Shown in pieces: positions 8,479-18,653 of a stretch of DNA of 64,000 bases. Every line of letters begins with the position of its first letter. The stretch's first letter is position 1. A program made the translations under genes and the position numbers. A model generated the notes under the pieces. The model did not search any database, had not been told where the DNA came from, and saw only the letters and a program-made list of their open reading frames with translations. The stretch comes from Shewanella indica (GTDB taxonomy: Bacteria > Pseudomonadota > Gammaproteobacteria > Enterobacterales > Shewanellaceae): the NCBI RefSeq assembly GCF_002836975.1, contig NZ_NIJK01000047.1:1-64000 (forward strand), in the 5' to 3' direction.

Positions 8479-11400
8479 TTGAACGCTAAGCTGCACCCTC
8501 TCTCCCGCGAATATCTGGATCTCTGCTTTCAGGCCGATGCGGCGCGCATTCGCCGCAGCCTGTTCCGCTTGAAAAAAAGCCCCGACTCAGAAGCCAAACA
8601 GCAAAAACTCGCCGAGCTCAGTGAAGCTGCGGTGCAGGCTTATGAAAGGGCGCAGCAAAGGCTGGCAGACAGACCTGTCATCGAGTATCCGGATGAGCTG
8701 CCGGTGTCACAAAAGCGCGATGAAATCGCCTCGGCCATCATCAATCATCAGGTGGTGATAGTGGCCGGTGAGACCGGCTCGGGCAAGACCACTCAGCTGC
8801 CCAAAATCTGTCTCGACTTGGGGCTTGGCAGCCGTGGTCTGATTGGCCACACTCAGCCCAGGCGCCTGGCGGCCCGCAGCGTGGCCAGCCGGGTTGCCGA
8901 TGAACTCAAGACAGAGCTGGGTCAGGCGGTGGGTTTTAAGGTTCGTTTTGCCGATGCGGTTTCCCAGGACTCCTATATCAAGCTGATGACAGACGGTATC
9001 CTGCTGGCAGAACTGGCATCGGATAAATGGCTCAGTCAGTATGATTGCCTCATCATAGACGAGGCCCATGAGCGCAGTCTCAACATCGACTTTATTCTGG
9101 GTTATCTGAAGCAAATTTTGCAAAAGCGCCCGGATCTCAAGTTGATCATCACCTCGGCCACCATAGATGTGGAGCGCTTTTCCAAGCATTTTGACAATGC
9201 GCCCGTGGTGGAAGTGTCCGGCCGCACTTATCCGGTGGAAACCCGCTATCGCCCCCTGTTGCAGGATGACGACGCCGACTTGGATCTGATGGACGGCATC
9301 TTTGCCGCCGTTGATGAGCTCTGTCGCGAAGGCCCGGGGGACATTCTGATTTTCATGAACGGCGAGCGCGAAATCCGCGATACCGCCGAGCAGCTTAGAA
9401 AGCGTAACCTGCGCGATACCGAGATCTTGCCGCTTTATGCCCGTTTGTCATACGGCGAGCAGTCCAAGGTATTCAAGTCGCATCCAGGGCGGCGTATTGT
9501 ATTGGCCACCAACGTGGCCGAAACCTCGTTGACTGTGCCCGGGATCCGCTATGTTATCGACCCAGGTACTGCCAGGATAAGTCGCTACAGCTATCGCACT
9601 AAGGTGCAGCGTTTGCCGATTGAGCCCATCTCCCAGGCCAGTGCCAATCAACGCCAGGGACGTTGCGGCCGGGTTGGGCCGGGGATCTGTATTCGCCTCT
9701 ATGACGAGCAGGACTTTATCAATCGGCCGGAGTTTACCGATCCTGAAATTTTGCGCACCAACCTGGCATCCGTGATCCTGCAGATGCTGGCCATAGGCCT
9801 GGGTGACATTGAGGGTTTCCCCTTCATTCAGCCACCGGATCCGCGCCATATCCGCGACGGTTTCCTGCTGCTCGAAGAGTTGCAGGCGGTGAGCAAGCAC
9901 AAAGGGGCGCTGAAACTGACCCCGCTCGGGCGCGATCTGGCGAAGATCCCGGTCGATCCCCGCCTGGCCCGCATGGTGCTTGAGGCCAATAAGCTGGGCT
10001 GTCTGCATGAAGTGATGGTGATTGTCGCCGGATTATCGATTCAGGATCCCCGTGAGCGGCCCCATGAGAAGAAACAGGCCGCCGATGAGGCCCACCGCCG
10101 TTTTGCCGATAAAGATTCCGACTTTGTCGCCTGGCTCAATCTGTGGCAGTACCTCAAAGAGCAACAGAAGAGCCTGTCATCCAGTCAGTTCCGCAAGCAG
10201 GTGAAGGCCGAGTATCTGGCCTATTTGCGTATTCGCGAATGGCAGGATCTCTATGCCCAGCTGCGTCAGAGTGTGCACGACCTCAAGTGGCGCCTCAACA
10301 GTCAGGCCGCCGAATATGAGCCACTGCACCAGGCGCTGCTCTCGGGCTTGCTGAGCCATATCGGTTTCAAGGATAAAGACAACGAGTATCTGGGGGCCCG
10401 CAACCGACGTTTCTTTGTGTTTCCCGGATCGCCACTGGCCAAGAAGGGCCCCAAGTGGATTATGGCGGCCGAGCTTACCGAAACATCACGCCTGTTCGCC
10501 CGTACCTGCGCCCGCATAGATCCTGTATGGCTCGAGTCTCTGGCGGCGCATCTGGTCAAGAAGCAGCACAACGAGCCCCATTTCGAAGCCAAACAGGGCA
10601 GTGTGATCGCCCTGGAAAATCAGGTGCTCTATGGCCTCACCATAGTCAACCGCCGCCGGGTACAGTTTGGCCCGCTGGAGCCGGTTAAGGCTCGGGAAAT
10701 CTTTATTCGCTCGGCTCTGGCCGAGGGTGAGCTGCGCTGCAATGAAGCCTTCTTCAAGGCTAACCAGGCGTTGCTCGAAGAGGTGGAAGATCTCGAACAC
10801 AAATCGCGGCGGCGCGACATTCTGGTGGATACCGATGCCTTGTTCGCCTTCTACGATGAGCGCATTCCACAAGGGATATACAATCAGCCCAAATTCAACA
10901 CCTGGTGGAAACAGGCCAGAAGAGAGACCCCTGAGCTGCTCAATTTCAGCCGCGAACTCTTGATGCAAAGGGATGACACCCATGTATCGGCATTGGACTT
11001 CCCCGACAGTTGGCAGCAGGGCAATCTCAGCCTTAAGCTGAGTTACCATTTTGAACCGGCGGCCGAGGATGACGGCGTCTCTGTGCTTATTCCGGTGGCG
11101 CTGCTCAATCAGTTGGATGAAACCGATTTTGACTGGCAGGTGCCGGGGCTCAGGGAAGAGAAGTGTGTTGCCCTGATTAAGTCCTTGCCCAAACCGCTGC
11201 GGCGCAATTTTGTGCCGGCGCCGGACTATGCCCGCGCCTGTGTGCAGGCGATGGAACCTTTTGCCCAGCCTTTGTTGCCCTCCCTGTGCAAACAGCTGCT
11301 GAGAATGAGTGGCACCCGTGTCAATCCGGAGGATTTCGATCTCAACGCCATTGCCGACCATCTGAAGATGAACTTCAAGGTGGAAGACGACAACGGCAAA

Positions 11401-12354
11401 CTCCTGGCCCAGAGCCGGGATCTCGACAGTCTCAAGGCATCATTGCAGGGACAGGTGAACCAAGCGATACGCAAGGTTGCCGACAAGGGCATAGAGCAAA
11501 ACGCCCTGACCGAATGGAGCTTTGGCGACCTGCCGAAAGAATATCAAAGCCGCAAAGGCAGCTATGAGGTGAAGGCGTTCCCCGCTTTGGTGGATGCCGG
11601 TGATACAGTTTCCATCAAATTATTTGATGACGAACAGCAGGCGCTTTCCCACCACAGACAAGGGCTGAGAAAGCTGCTGCTTATCAATATTCCATCGCCG
11701 GTGAAACATCTACAGCAGGCCTTGCCCAACAAGGCCAAACTGGCGATGTATTTCAATCCGTTCGGCCAGGTACAGATACTGATAGATGACATTATTGCCG
11801 CGGCAATTCAACAGCTTTTGGATAAGCAGCAGTTGGATGTCCGCAGCGCCGATGACTTTGCCAAAGCCAAGGAGATTGTCAGGGCCGAGCTCAATGAAAC
11901 CGCAGCGGCCATCGCCCTCAAGGTGGAGCAGATTTTGACCTTGCACCAGAAGATCCGTAAGCGTCTCAAGGGTAAAATCAGCCTGGATATCGCTTTTGCC
12001 ATGAGTGATATTCAAAGCCAATTGGACGCCCTGGTGTTCAAGGGATTTGTTGAAGCTTCCGGTTGGCGCCGTCTTGGGGATCTGATCCGCTATCTCAAGG
12101 CGATTGAGTTGCGCCTGGACAAGCTGCCGGTGGATCCCAACCGTGACCGTTTGCACCTGCACAGCATTCACAACGCCGAAAAAGAGTTCAAGGCCGCGCT
12201 TGCCAAGGTGCCACGCAGCCAGGCGGTACCGGAGGCGCTGGCCGAGGTGCGCTGGATGCTGGAAGAGTACAGGGTCAGCTGTTTTGCCCAGAGTCTGGGC
12301 ACTGCTTATCCGATATCGGAAAAGCGCATCCTTAACCAGTTGCAGCAGTTTTAA
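8479..12354 (+). CDS. hrpA: ATP-dependent RNA helicase HrpA (DEAH box)
   Basis: HrpA is a DExH RNA helicase involved in mRNA processing and, in E. coli, in rescuing stalled ribosomes. The 1291-residue protein shows Walker A GETGSGKTT (residues 97-105), DEAH (194-197), SAT (motif III, ITSATIDV), the motif VI block QRQGRCGRVGPG, the helicase-associated and OB-fold regions, and the long C-terminal HrpA extension (DUF3418). Length matches E. coli (1300). The start appears to be TTG at 8479; no ATG is available that keeps the N-terminal region. Its promoter must lie in or overlap the terminator just upstream. Confidence 0.95.
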   Translation: MNAKLHPLSREYLDLCFQADAARIRRSLFRLKKSPDSEAKQQKLAELSEAAVQAYERAQQRLADRPVIEYPDELPVSQKRDEIASAIINHQVVIVAGETGSGKTTQLPKICLDLGLGSRGLIGHTQPRRLAARSVASRVADELKTELGQAVGFKVRFADAVSQDSYIKLMTDGILLAELASDKWLSQYDCLIIDEAHERSLNIDFILGYLKQILQKRPDLKLIITSATIDVERFSKHFDNAPVVEVSGRTYPVETRYRPLLQDDDADLDLMDGIFAAVDELCREGPGDILIFMNGEREIRDTAEQLRKRNLRDTEILPLYARLSYGEQSKVFKSHPGRRIVLATNVAETSLTVPGIRYVIDPGTARISRYSYRTKVQRLPIEPISQASANQRQGRCGRVGPGICIRLYDEQDFINRPEFTDPEILRTNLASVILQMLAIGLGDIEGFPFIQPPDPRHIRDGFLLLEELQAVSKHKGALKLTPLGRDLAKIPVDPRLARMVLEANKLGCLHEVMVIVAGLSIQDPRERPHEKKQAADEAHRRFADKDSDFVAWLNLWQYLKEQQKSLSSSQFRKQVKAEYLAYLRIREWQDLYAQLRQSVHDLKWRLNSQAAEYEPLHQALLSGLLSHIGFKDKDNEYLGARNRRFFVFPGSPLAKKGPKWIMAAELTETSRLFARTCARIDPVWLESLAAHLVKKQHNEPHFEAKQGSVIALENQVLYGLTIVNRRRVQFGPLEPVKAREIFIRSALAEGELRCNEAFFKANQALLEEVEDLEHKSRRRDILVDTDALFAFYDERIPQGIYNQPKFNTWWKQARRETPELLNFSRELLMQRDDTHVSALDFPDSWQQGNLSLKLSYHFEPAAEDDGVSVLIPVALLNQLDETDFDWQVPGLREEKCVALIKSLPKPLRRNFVPAPDYARACVQAMEPFAQPLLPSLCKQLLRMSGTRVNPEDFDLNAIADHLKMNFKVEDDNGKLLAQSRDLDSLKASLQGQVNQAIRKVADKGIEQNALTEWSFGDLPKEYQSRKGSYEVKAFPALVDAGDTVSIKLFDDEQQALSHHRQGLRKLLLINIPSPVKHLQQALPNKAKLAMYFNPFGQVQILIDDIIAAAIQQLLDKQQLDVRSADDFAKAKEIVRAELNETAAAIALKVEQILTLHQKIRKRLKGKISLDIAFAMSDIQSQLDALVFKGFVEASGWRRLGDLIRYLKAIELRLDKLPVDPNRDRLHLHSIHNAEKEFKAALAKVPRSQAVPEALAEVRWMLEEYRVSCFAQSLGTAYPISEKRILNQLQQF

Positions 12355-12396
12355 CTGGACAGCTGCAGCTGGCTCCTAAAGTGGACGCGATAAAAA

Positions 12397-12453
12397 CCAG
12401 GCGGGCCCAGAGCACAGCCAGAACACATACAGTGCCTGCAGGTGCCCGCCTGG
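12397..12453. repeat. Inverted repeat between hrpA and nrfA
   Basis: Perfect 10-bp arms CCAGGCGGGC (12397-12406) and GCCCGCCTGG (12444-12453) enclose 37 bases that could form further pairs (CCTGCAGG). It lies between the convergent ends of hrpA and nrfA. No clean run of T follows on either strand, so whether it terminates transcription is unclear. A second, AT-rich palindrome (AATCAAAA/TTTTGATT, 12505-12527) lies closer to nrfA. Confidence 0.5.
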
Positions 12454-12567
12454 TACGCGGCCATTTTTCTCACGGTGGCTATTGTCGAACGCCACTTATT
12501 CCCCAATCAAAATTACATGTTTTGATTAAGGCTTGGCTCTTATTCCGGCTGTTGTTCACTTTGCCGC

Positions 12568-13914
12568 TCAATAGCCGAAGTTTGCAGCCTTGGACCAATG
12601 TTTTTTCACTTCGGTCTCGATAAAGGTTTGCTTCTCCTCGGTCAGTTTCTCCAGCTCTACGCCTATGGCTGCCTGCGCCTTGGCCTTGGTGCTGTAGTCC
12701 GGATAATCGACTCGGGTGATGCCAAGATCGGCATTCAGCTTGCGCAATATCTCTCTGGCAGCGCGGATCTGCTCTAAGCCCTTGTCCAGCAAGGCTTCAC
12801 CCTCTTTGGCGTTGTGAGCGTGAATACCGTGGGATGACATGGCAAAGTCCCAGCGCCACTGTGCATGGCGTATCCCAATAATGGCGTCTCCTATCTGTTG
12901 CCACTGGGTACCGGCCTTCCAGGCGGCGCCGGCTTCATAGTGGGCCTTGATAAGTAATTCCTGTAACAGCTGCGCCTTGGTCTCCAGTAGCGCTTTATTG
13001 TCGGCAATCAGCTGGGTAATTTGCTGTTGGCTCTGGTGACAACTGCTGCAATTGGCCGCTTCAAAGTCCGGCAGATGGTTGGTTATCTTGTGGTTGGTGA
13101 AAGATTTGCCGTCGGCGCTGGTTTCCTGGGTCATATGACAGGTGACACAACTGATACCAGCCTTGGCGTGGGCGCTGCGATTCCAGTGCTCAAACTCGGG
13201 ATGGCGCGCTTTCACCAGCGGCGTTCTCGATACCGGGTGCACCCACTCGAAAAACTGCCGGGCATCATAATACTTTTCTATTTCATCGGCGCTGTTGCCG
13301 AAGATCCAGGGGATATTGACCTTGTCCTGACGCTCAGGCTGGAAGTAGTAAGTGACATGGCACTGGCCGCAAATCTGTGATTGCTGCATCGAATGATTTT
13401 GTTCACCAAAGGGTTTGTGCACTTTGGCCATGGCGTCCTGGGCATGAGGTCTTGGCAGTGTCAGTTCAGCTGAGCCTTGGGTATGGCAATCGGAGCAGTA
13501 CACAGGGTTCTGGATTTCCGGACCCAGCTCGGCAAAGTTCTTGGCCGAGAAGCCTTCGACGCCCAGCTCTTTCATCAGCCTGGGTGCATCCGGTGTCTTG
13601 CAGGTCCAACAGCTGGCCGACAGTCCTTTTTCACCAGCCTTGGGGCTAACACCACTGCGTAGGCTGTGGCTGACATCGGCGACGGCAAAGTGATGCCCTC
13701 TGGGGCTATGGTACTCCTTGGCATAAGCCGAGCCTGCCCAGAGGATGATGCTGGCGGGGTTTTTCTCAAGCATATCTTCCCGCTGTTGCTCCTCTGAGGT
13801 TTGGGCCCAGGTCTGATATTGCAGGCTTGATGTTTTGTCTGCTGCGACAACGGAAAATGACAGACTCAGACCTAGCACAATGGGTAGTGTAGTAGGGTGG
13901 GTAAAGGGGTTCAC
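12568..13914 (-). CDS. nrfA: Ammonia-forming cytochrome c nitrite reductase NrfA
   Basis: NrfA reduces nitrite to ammonium with six electrons in the periplasm. Five haem sites are visible: CWTCK (Cys102/Cys105/Lys106, the Lys-ligated active-site haem that defines the family) and four ordinary CxxCH sites (CSDCH, CGQCH, CVTCH, CSSCH). I place the start at the GTG at 13914: it has AGGAG eight bases upstream and yields a proper signal peptide ending FSVVAA. An ATG further up would add 42 residues that spoil the signal sequence. The mature length fits the family. It is divergent from the nap operon. Electrons probably come from the quinol oxidase CymA or a similar NapC/NirT protein, since no nrfBCD or nrfH follows. 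Confidence 0.95.
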   Translation of the reverse strand: MNPFTHPTTLPIVLGLSLSFSVVAADKTSSLQYQTWAQTSEEQQREDMLEKNPASIILWAGSAYAKEYHSPRGHHFAVADVSHSLRSGVSPKAGEKGLSASCWTCKTPDAPRLMKELGVEGFSAKNFAELGPEIQNPVYCSDCHTQGSAELTLPRPHAQDAMAKVHKPFGEQNHSMQQSQICGQCHVTYYFQPERQDKVNIPWIFGNSADEIEKYYDARQFFEWVHPVSRTPLVKARHPEFEHWNRSAHAKAGISCVTCHMTQETSADGKSFTNHKITNHLPDFEAANCSSCHQSQQQITQLIADNKALLETKAQLLQELLIKAHYEAGAAWKAGTQWQQIGDAIIGIRHAQWRWDFAMSSHGIHAHNAKEGEALLDKGLEQIRAAREILRKLNADLGITRVDYPDYSTKAKAQAAIGVELEKLTEEKQTFIETEVKKHWSKAANFGY

Positions 13915-14501
13915 TAAAGGCTCTCCTAGATTGGGACGACGCACAAACAGGCGTTTGAAGTTTGGTCCCTGAAAACAAAAAAAGACACAAATAAAATGCA
14001 TGATAATGCTAAGGAGCTCTGTTAGTCGTTGCAACCGCAAGATATTGTTTTTACTGAATTCTGTGACCTGAAACAGGATTCAGTTTCTCCTTTTATAGCC
14101 GTTTTATCGCTTTAAAGCCCGCCCTGTCTGGGCTCTACTCCCTAAGAGATATTTTGCTTATTTCGTTGTTTTTTTGACCGTTCTTTATTGGCGAAATGGC
14201 CACTTCTTTGCTGTATTTCATGTAAGCCTGAATAGCTAAAAGCGGAAAATGTCGAAATTACAATCGATTGAGACGGTTGAAATGGGTGATATCCGTCTTT
14301 TGGCGGCTATTTTTATGATCCAGATCAACGGCATCAGGTGTTTACCAACTTGGGGGTATACAGTTTGTTAACACTTTGGCTTTATGATCAAAACCGAAAA
14401 CAAGTTGCATTTAAAAGGCGGCTTTAATCTGCCGGGCTTGGCGGCCGTTGCCCTGAAACAGCACAGCAGCAAGCCATCTTCATAGCGCCTAGGGAGGAGC
14501 C
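13915..14501. promoter_or_regulatory. Divergent nrfA/nap control region
   Basis: These 587 bp hold both promoters. For nap, a TATGAT -10 (14383-14388) is preceded by a 7-2-7 heptamer pair TACCAACTTGGGGGTA (14343-14358), centred about 44 bp before the expected start, and by an FNR-like ATGATCCAGATCAA (14315-14328, nine of ten consensus bases). For nrfA, a second 7-2-7 pair TACTCCCTAAGAGATA (14136-14151) lies about 50-60 bp upstream of possible -10 boxes at 14091-14108 (minus strand). NarP and FNR control of nap and nrf is established in enteric bacteria and Shewanella. The sites here are my reading of the sequence, not tested. Confidence 0.55.
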
Positions 14502-14663
14502 ATGAGTGAGACACCGAATACTGATGAAAAACGTCTGGAGCTGAAGATATTTATCTTCCTGACGGTTTTTTTGGCGCCGCTATTGTCGGTTTTGCTGGTT
14601 AGCGGTCTGGGCTTTGCCATCTGGTTCAGCCAAATCTTAACCGGCCCACCGGGAGCCGGTTAA
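14502..14663 (+). CDS. napE: Periplasmic nitrate reductase small membrane protein NapE
   Basis: The product is a 53-residue protein (MSETPNTDEKRLELKIFIFL...) with a short charged N-terminus and one membrane helix (about residues 15-43), the usual NapE form. It has an excellent ribosome binding site (GGGAGGAG) and is the first gene of napEDABC. NapE function is unclear; its position as the leading gene of the alpha-type nap operon in Shewanella supports the call. Confidence 0.85.
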   Translation: MSETPNTDEKRLELKIFIFLTVFLAPLLSVLLVSGLGFAIWFSQILTGPPGAG

Positions 14664-14701
14664 CGCCAGCATAACGAGAGTCCTTAAAACAGGGGAACGA
14701 G

Positions 14702-14959
14702 ATGAGTAGGGAATTGCATGTCAGCAGCCTGATCCTTCAGGTGATGCCATCCAAGATGGCCGGCGTTCGTCAGCAAATTCTGTCGTTCGGCAATGCCGAG
14801 CTATCGGTTAACGATGAAAGCAAGCTGGTTGTGGTGCTGGAAGGCCCGACCGAACAGGCGATCCTCGCCACCATGGACAAGATCAATGCCCTCAAGGGCG
14901 TGATCTCCACCGCTATGGTGTATCACCAGTGTGAACAGCTCGAAGAGGAAGAGCAATGA
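14702..14959 (+). CDS. napD: NapA maturation chaperone NapD
   Basis: NapD binds the twin-arginine signal of NapA and holds back export until the molybdenum cofactor is in place. The 85-residue protein starts [14 protein letters not shown] and shows the ferredoxin-like fold pattern of the family, with [13 protein letters not shown] near the C-terminus. Its last four bases overlap the napA start (ATGA), which fits a chaperone made together with its client. Confidence 0.93.
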   Translation: MSRELHVSSLILQVMPSKMAGVRQQILSFGNAELSVNDESKLVVVLEGPTEQAILATMDKINALKGVISTAMVYHQCEQLEEEEQ

Positions 14960-17451
14960 AAATGAACAGACGCGAATTCATGAAGGCCAATGCCGCCATG
15001 GCGGCAGCCGGGGTCGCCGGATTGGCTTTACCTGCCACAGCCAGCAACCTGATCACCAGTTCAGAGCACACCCAGTTAAATTGGAACAAGGCGCCGTGCC
15101 GCTTTTGCGGTACAGGCTGCTCTGTGATGGTGGCCACCCGCGAAGGCCGGGTTGTGGCGACCCATGGCGATGCCAACAGTGAGGTCAACCGCGGCCTCAA
15201 CTGCATTAAAGGCTACTTCCTGTCGAAGATCATGTATGGCCATGACCGGCTGCAGACTCCCATGCTGCGGATGACAGACGGCAAATACGACAAGCACGGT
15301 GAATTTACCCCTATCAGTTGGGATCAGGCCTTTGACATCATGGCCGAGAAGTGGAAGCACACCATCAAGACCAAAGGGCCGACGGCGGTGGGCATGTTTG
15401 GTTCAGGTCAGTGGACGGTTTGGGAAGGTTATGCCGCTTCCAAGCTGATGAAGGCGGGTTTCGGCTCCAACAATATCGATCCCAACGCCCGTCATTGTAT
15501 GGCTTCAGCCGTGGGCGGCTTTATGCGTACCTTTGGCATGGACGAGCCTATGGGTTGCTACAACGATATTGAAGCTGCCGATGCTTTTGTTCTTTGGGGC
15601 TCCAACATGGCCGAGATGCACCCAATCCTCTGGAGCCGGGTCACAGACAGACGCCTCAGCGCGCCCCATGTAAAAGTCTCTGTGATGTCTACCTTCGAGC
15701 ACAGAAGCTTTGATTTGGCCGACTTGCCGATTGTCTTCACGCCGCAAACCGATCTGGCCATTCTCAACTATGTCGCCAACTACATCATCAGCAATGACAA
15801 GGTTAATTGGGACTTCGTCAACAAGCATGTGAACTTCCGCAGAGGCACAACCGATATCGGCTATGGCCTGCGGCCCTCACATCCGTTGCAGCAAAAAGCC
15901 AAGAACGTGGCCACCGCCGGTGAATCGACCCCGATGGACTTTGAGCAGTTCAAGGCCTTTGTCGCCGATTACAGCCTGGAAAAGGTCAGCAAGCTCTCGG
16001 GCGTACCCGAGCATAAATTGCTGGAGCTGGCGAAACTCTACGCCGATCCCGAGGTGAAGGTGACCTCCTTCTGGACCATGGGCTTTAACCAGCATACTCG
16101 CGGGGTTTGGTGTAACAACCTCATCTACAATATCCATTTGCTGACCGGCAAAATAGCTACCCCGGGCAACAGTCCGTTTTCACTCACAGGTCAACCTTCA
16201 GCCTGCGGTACTGCGCGGGAAGTGGGCACCTTCTCCCATCGCTTGCCGGCGGATCTGGTGGTGAATAATCCAGAGCACCGCAAGATTGCCGAGACCATCT
16301 GGAAAATCCCTTCCGGGATCATTCCGCCCAAGCCAGGCTACCATGCGGTAGAGCAGAACCGGCGATTGAAAGATGGCGATCTCAACTGCTACTGGGTGCA
16401 GGTAAACAACAATATGCAGGCCGGCCCCAATATCAACGAAGAGGGCTTGCCCGGATACCGTAACCCGGAAAACTTTATTGTGGTGTCCGATGCTTACCCA
16501 ACGGTTACCACCCAGGCCGCGGATCTCATTCTTCCCACCGCCATGTGGGTGGAGAAAGAGGGCGCTTATGGTAACGCCGAGCGCCGCACCCAGTTCTGGC
16601 ACCAGTTGGTGACAGCGCCCGGACAGTCGCGCTCGGATCTCTGGCAGTTGCTGGAGTTCTCCAAGCGCTTTACCACAGACGAAGTCTGGTCCGAGGCTGT
16701 ATTGGCGGCCAATCCCGAATACAAGGGCAAGACCTTGTATGAAGTGCTGTATCAGAACGGCAATGTTGACAAGTTCCCTCTCAGTGAAAGCGATAACAAG
16801 TATCTGAACGACGAAGCCAAGCACTTTGGTTTCTATGTGCAAAAAGGGCTTTTTGAAGAATATGCCACCTTTGGCCGTGGTCACGGTCATGACTTGGCTC
16901 CCTTTGAAATGTACCACCAGGCTCATGGTTTGCGCTGGCCTGTGGTTGACGGCAAAGAAACCCTCTGGCGCTACCGTGAGGGCTCGGATCCTTACGTTAA
17001 ACCCGGCAAAGGCTTTGAGTTTTACGGCAAAAAAGACGGCAAGGCGGTTATCTTCGCGCTGCCATACGAGCCGGCGGCAGAATCCCCAGATGCCGAATAT
17101 GATCTTTGGCTCTCCACCGGGCGGGTGCTGGAGCATTGGCACTCAGGCTCCATGACCCAGAGGGTACCCGAGCTCTATCGCGCCTTCCCGGATGCCGTGT
17201 GCTTTATGCACCCGGATGATGCCAAGAAACGCGGACTGCGCCGAGGTGATGAGGTCAAGGTGGTGTCCCGCCGCGGCGAGATACTGACCCGGGTGGAAAC
17301 CCGCGGCCGCAACAAGCCGCCGGTGGGTTTGGTGTTTGTGCCCTGGTTCGACGCCAGTCAGTTGATCAACAAGGTGACTCTGGATGCCACGGATCCGCTG
17401 TCCAAGCAGACCGATTTCAAGAAGTGTGCCGTGAAAGTGATGAAGGCCTGA
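14956..17451 (+). CDS. napA: Periplasmic nitrate reductase catalytic subunit NapA
   Basis: NapA reduces nitrate to nitrite in the periplasm using a bis-MGD molybdenum centre and one [4Fe-4S] cluster. The 831-residue precursor has a twin-arginine signal (NRREFMK, residues 4-10). Cluster ligands are Cys48, Cys51, Cys55 (CRFCGTGC) and Cys83, and the molybdenum ligand is Cys181 (ARHCMAS). Length and motifs match E. coli NapA (828). It receives electrons from NapB. Nothing in the frame suggests damage. Confidence 0.97.
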   Translation: MKMNRREFMKANAAMAAAGVAGLALPATASNLITSSEHTQLNWNKAPCRFCGTGCSVMVATREGRVVATHGDANSEVNRGLNCIKGYFLSKIMYGHDRLQTPMLRMTDGKYDKHGEFTPISWDQAFDIMAEKWKHTIKTKGPTAVGMFGSGQWTVWEGYAASKLMKAGFGSNNIDPNARHCMASAVGGFMRTFGMDEPMGCYNDIEAADAFVLWGSNMAEMHPILWSRVTDRRLSAPHVKVSVMSTFEHRSFDLADLPIVFTPQTDLAILNYVANYIISNDKVNWDFVNKHVNFRRGTTDIGYGLRPSHPLQQKAKNVATAGESTPMDFEQFKAFVADYSLEKVSKLSGVPEHKLLELAKLYADPEVKVTSFWTMGFNQHTRGVWCNNLIYNIHLLTGKIATPGNSPFSLTGQPSACGTAREVGTFSHRLPADLVVNNPEHRKIAETIWKIPSGIIPPKPGYHAVEQNRRLKDGDLNCYWVQVNNNMQAGPNINEEGLPGYRNPENFIVVSDAYPTVTTQAADLILPTAMWVEKEGAYGNAERRTQFWHQLVTAPGQSRSDLWQLLEFSKRFTTDEVWSEAVLAANPEYKGKTLYEVLYQNGNVDKFPLSESDNKYLNDEAKHFGFYVQKGLFEEYATFGRGHGHDLAPFEMYHQAHGLRWPVVDGKETLWRYREGSDPYVKPGKGFEFYGKKDGKAVIFALPYEPAAESPDAEYDLWLSTGRVLEHWHSGSMTQRVPELYRAFPDAVCFMHPDDAKKRGLRRGDEVKVVSRRGEILTRVETRGRNKPPVGLVFVPWFDASQLINKVTLDATDPLSKQTDFKKCAVKVMKA

Positions 17452-17464
17452 GGAGGATAAGAAG

Positions 17465-17947
17465 ATGAAATCGAATCATACCCTGTTGGCCTTTGCTGCA
17501 CTGATGACCGCGCTATCCGTCAATGCCAATGCTGCCGGTGTTCCCGAGGACAAGGTGGCGACTTTGCGTCAGGCGCCGCTCAATAGCCAACCGACGCCAC
17601 CTGTGATGCAGAAGGTGAGAAATACGGATATCAAACAGACCCGTAACTACCCGATGCAGCCGCCGGTCATACCTCACAAGATAGACGGCTACCAGCTGGA
17701 TCTTAAGGTCAACAAGTGCATGTCCTGTCATGCCCGCAGTCGCACCGGCGAATCGCAGGCGCCTATGGTGAGCGTGACTCACTATATGGACAGAGACAAC
17801 AACTTCCTGGCCGAGCTGTCACCCAGACGATATTTCTGTACCCAGTGCCATGTGCCGCAACTGGACGCCAGATTGATGGTGGAGAATGACTTTGTCGATA
17901 TGGATCACTTGCTCAAGTCCGGGGCTGAGAACCCATCCAGCCATTAG
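17465..17947 (+). CDS. napB: Dihaem cytochrome c NapB
   Basis: NapB is the electron-transfer subunit of the nitrate reductase. The 160-residue product has a signal peptide (residues 1-23, ending VNANAA) and two c-type haem sites, CMSCH (Cys85-His89) and CTQCH (Cys125-His129). Conserved His residues upstream (HKIDGY, HYMDRD) can serve as distal ligands. A strong GGAGGA site precedes the start, 13 bp after napA. Confidence 0.95.
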   Translation: MKSNHTLLAFAALMTALSVNANAAGVPEDKVATLRQAPLNSQPTPPVMQKVRNTDIKQTRNYPMQPPVIPHKIDGYQLDLKVNKCMSCHARSRTGESQAPMVSVTHYMDRDNNFLAELSPRRYFCTQCHVPQLDARLMVENDFVDMDHLLKSGAENPSSH

Positions 17948-17955
17948 GAGTCGCT

Positions 17956-18543
17956 ATGTTTGAGAAACTGAAACAGATATGGCGGGTGCTGAACCGGCCC
18001 AGTGTTCACTTCAGTCTGGGTTTTCTGACCCTGGGTGGCTTTGTCGCCGGGATCATCTTCTGGGGTGGTTTCAACACTGCCCTGGAAGCCACCAACCAGG
18101 AGGCTTTTTGTATCGGTTGCCACGAGATGGAAAACAACGTCTATCAGGAGCTGAAGACCACCATACATTTCACGAACCGCAGCGGGGTGCGGGCGACCTG
18201 TCCGGACTGTCATGTTCCCCATAATTGGACCGACAAAATAGCCCGTAAGATGCAGGCTTCCAAGGAGGTGTGGGGCAAGGTGTTCGGCACCATCAATACC
18301 CGGGAGAAGTTCGAGTCCAAGCGGCGTGAACTGGCCGAGCATGAGTGGGCCAGACTCAAGGCCAACGACTCGCTGGAGTGTCGAAACTGCCATAACTTCC
18401 AGTATATGGATTTCACCCGTCAGTCACAGCGAGCGGCCAATATGCACTCCACCTCGCTGGCAAGCGGTGAGAAGACCTGTATCGACTGCCACAAGGGGAT
18501 AGCCCATCACCTGCCGGATATGCAGGGAGTGGAAGGCTTCTAA
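17956..18543 (+). CDS. napC: Tetrahaem quinol dehydrogenase NapC
   Basis: NapC is a membrane-anchored NapC/NirT-family cytochrome that takes electrons from the quinol pool and passes them to NapB. The 195-residue protein has one N-terminal helix (about residues 19-42) and four CxxCH sites (CIGCH, CPDCH, CRNCH, CIDCH). Its presence, and the absence of napGH, makes this an alpha-type nap operon; Shewanella species carrying only the beta type rely on CymA. It is the last gene before a strong terminator. Confidence 0.94.
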   Translation: MFEKLKQIWRVLNRPSVHFSLGFLTLGGFVAGIIFWGGFNTALEATNQEAFCIGCHEMENNVYQELKTTIHFTNRSGVRATCPDCHVPHNWTDKIARKMQASKEVWGKVFGTINTREKFESKRRELAEHEWARLKANDSLECRNCHNFQYMDFTRQSQRAANMHSTSLASGEKTCIDCHKGIAHHLPDMQGVEGF

Positions 18544-18582
18544 GCCCAAAGCTTTGGGCATAGCCTGTTGCTTCATGAAAAA

Positions 18583-18611
18583 GCGCGCCGAACTTTCCGG
18601 CGCGCTTTTTT
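18583..18611 (+). terminator. Terminator of the nap operon
   Basis: An eight-base-pair GC stem (GCGCGCCG, 18583-18590, with CGGCGCGC, 18598-18605) is followed by six T. The run of A before it means it could also work on the other strand, for the VOC gene. A second palindrome (GCCCAAAGCTTTGGGC, 18544-18559) lies directly after the napC stop. Confidence 0.9.
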
Positions 18612-18653
18612 ATCTGTTAAATCACCAGTAAAAATCCACGATTAAGCAACGCC

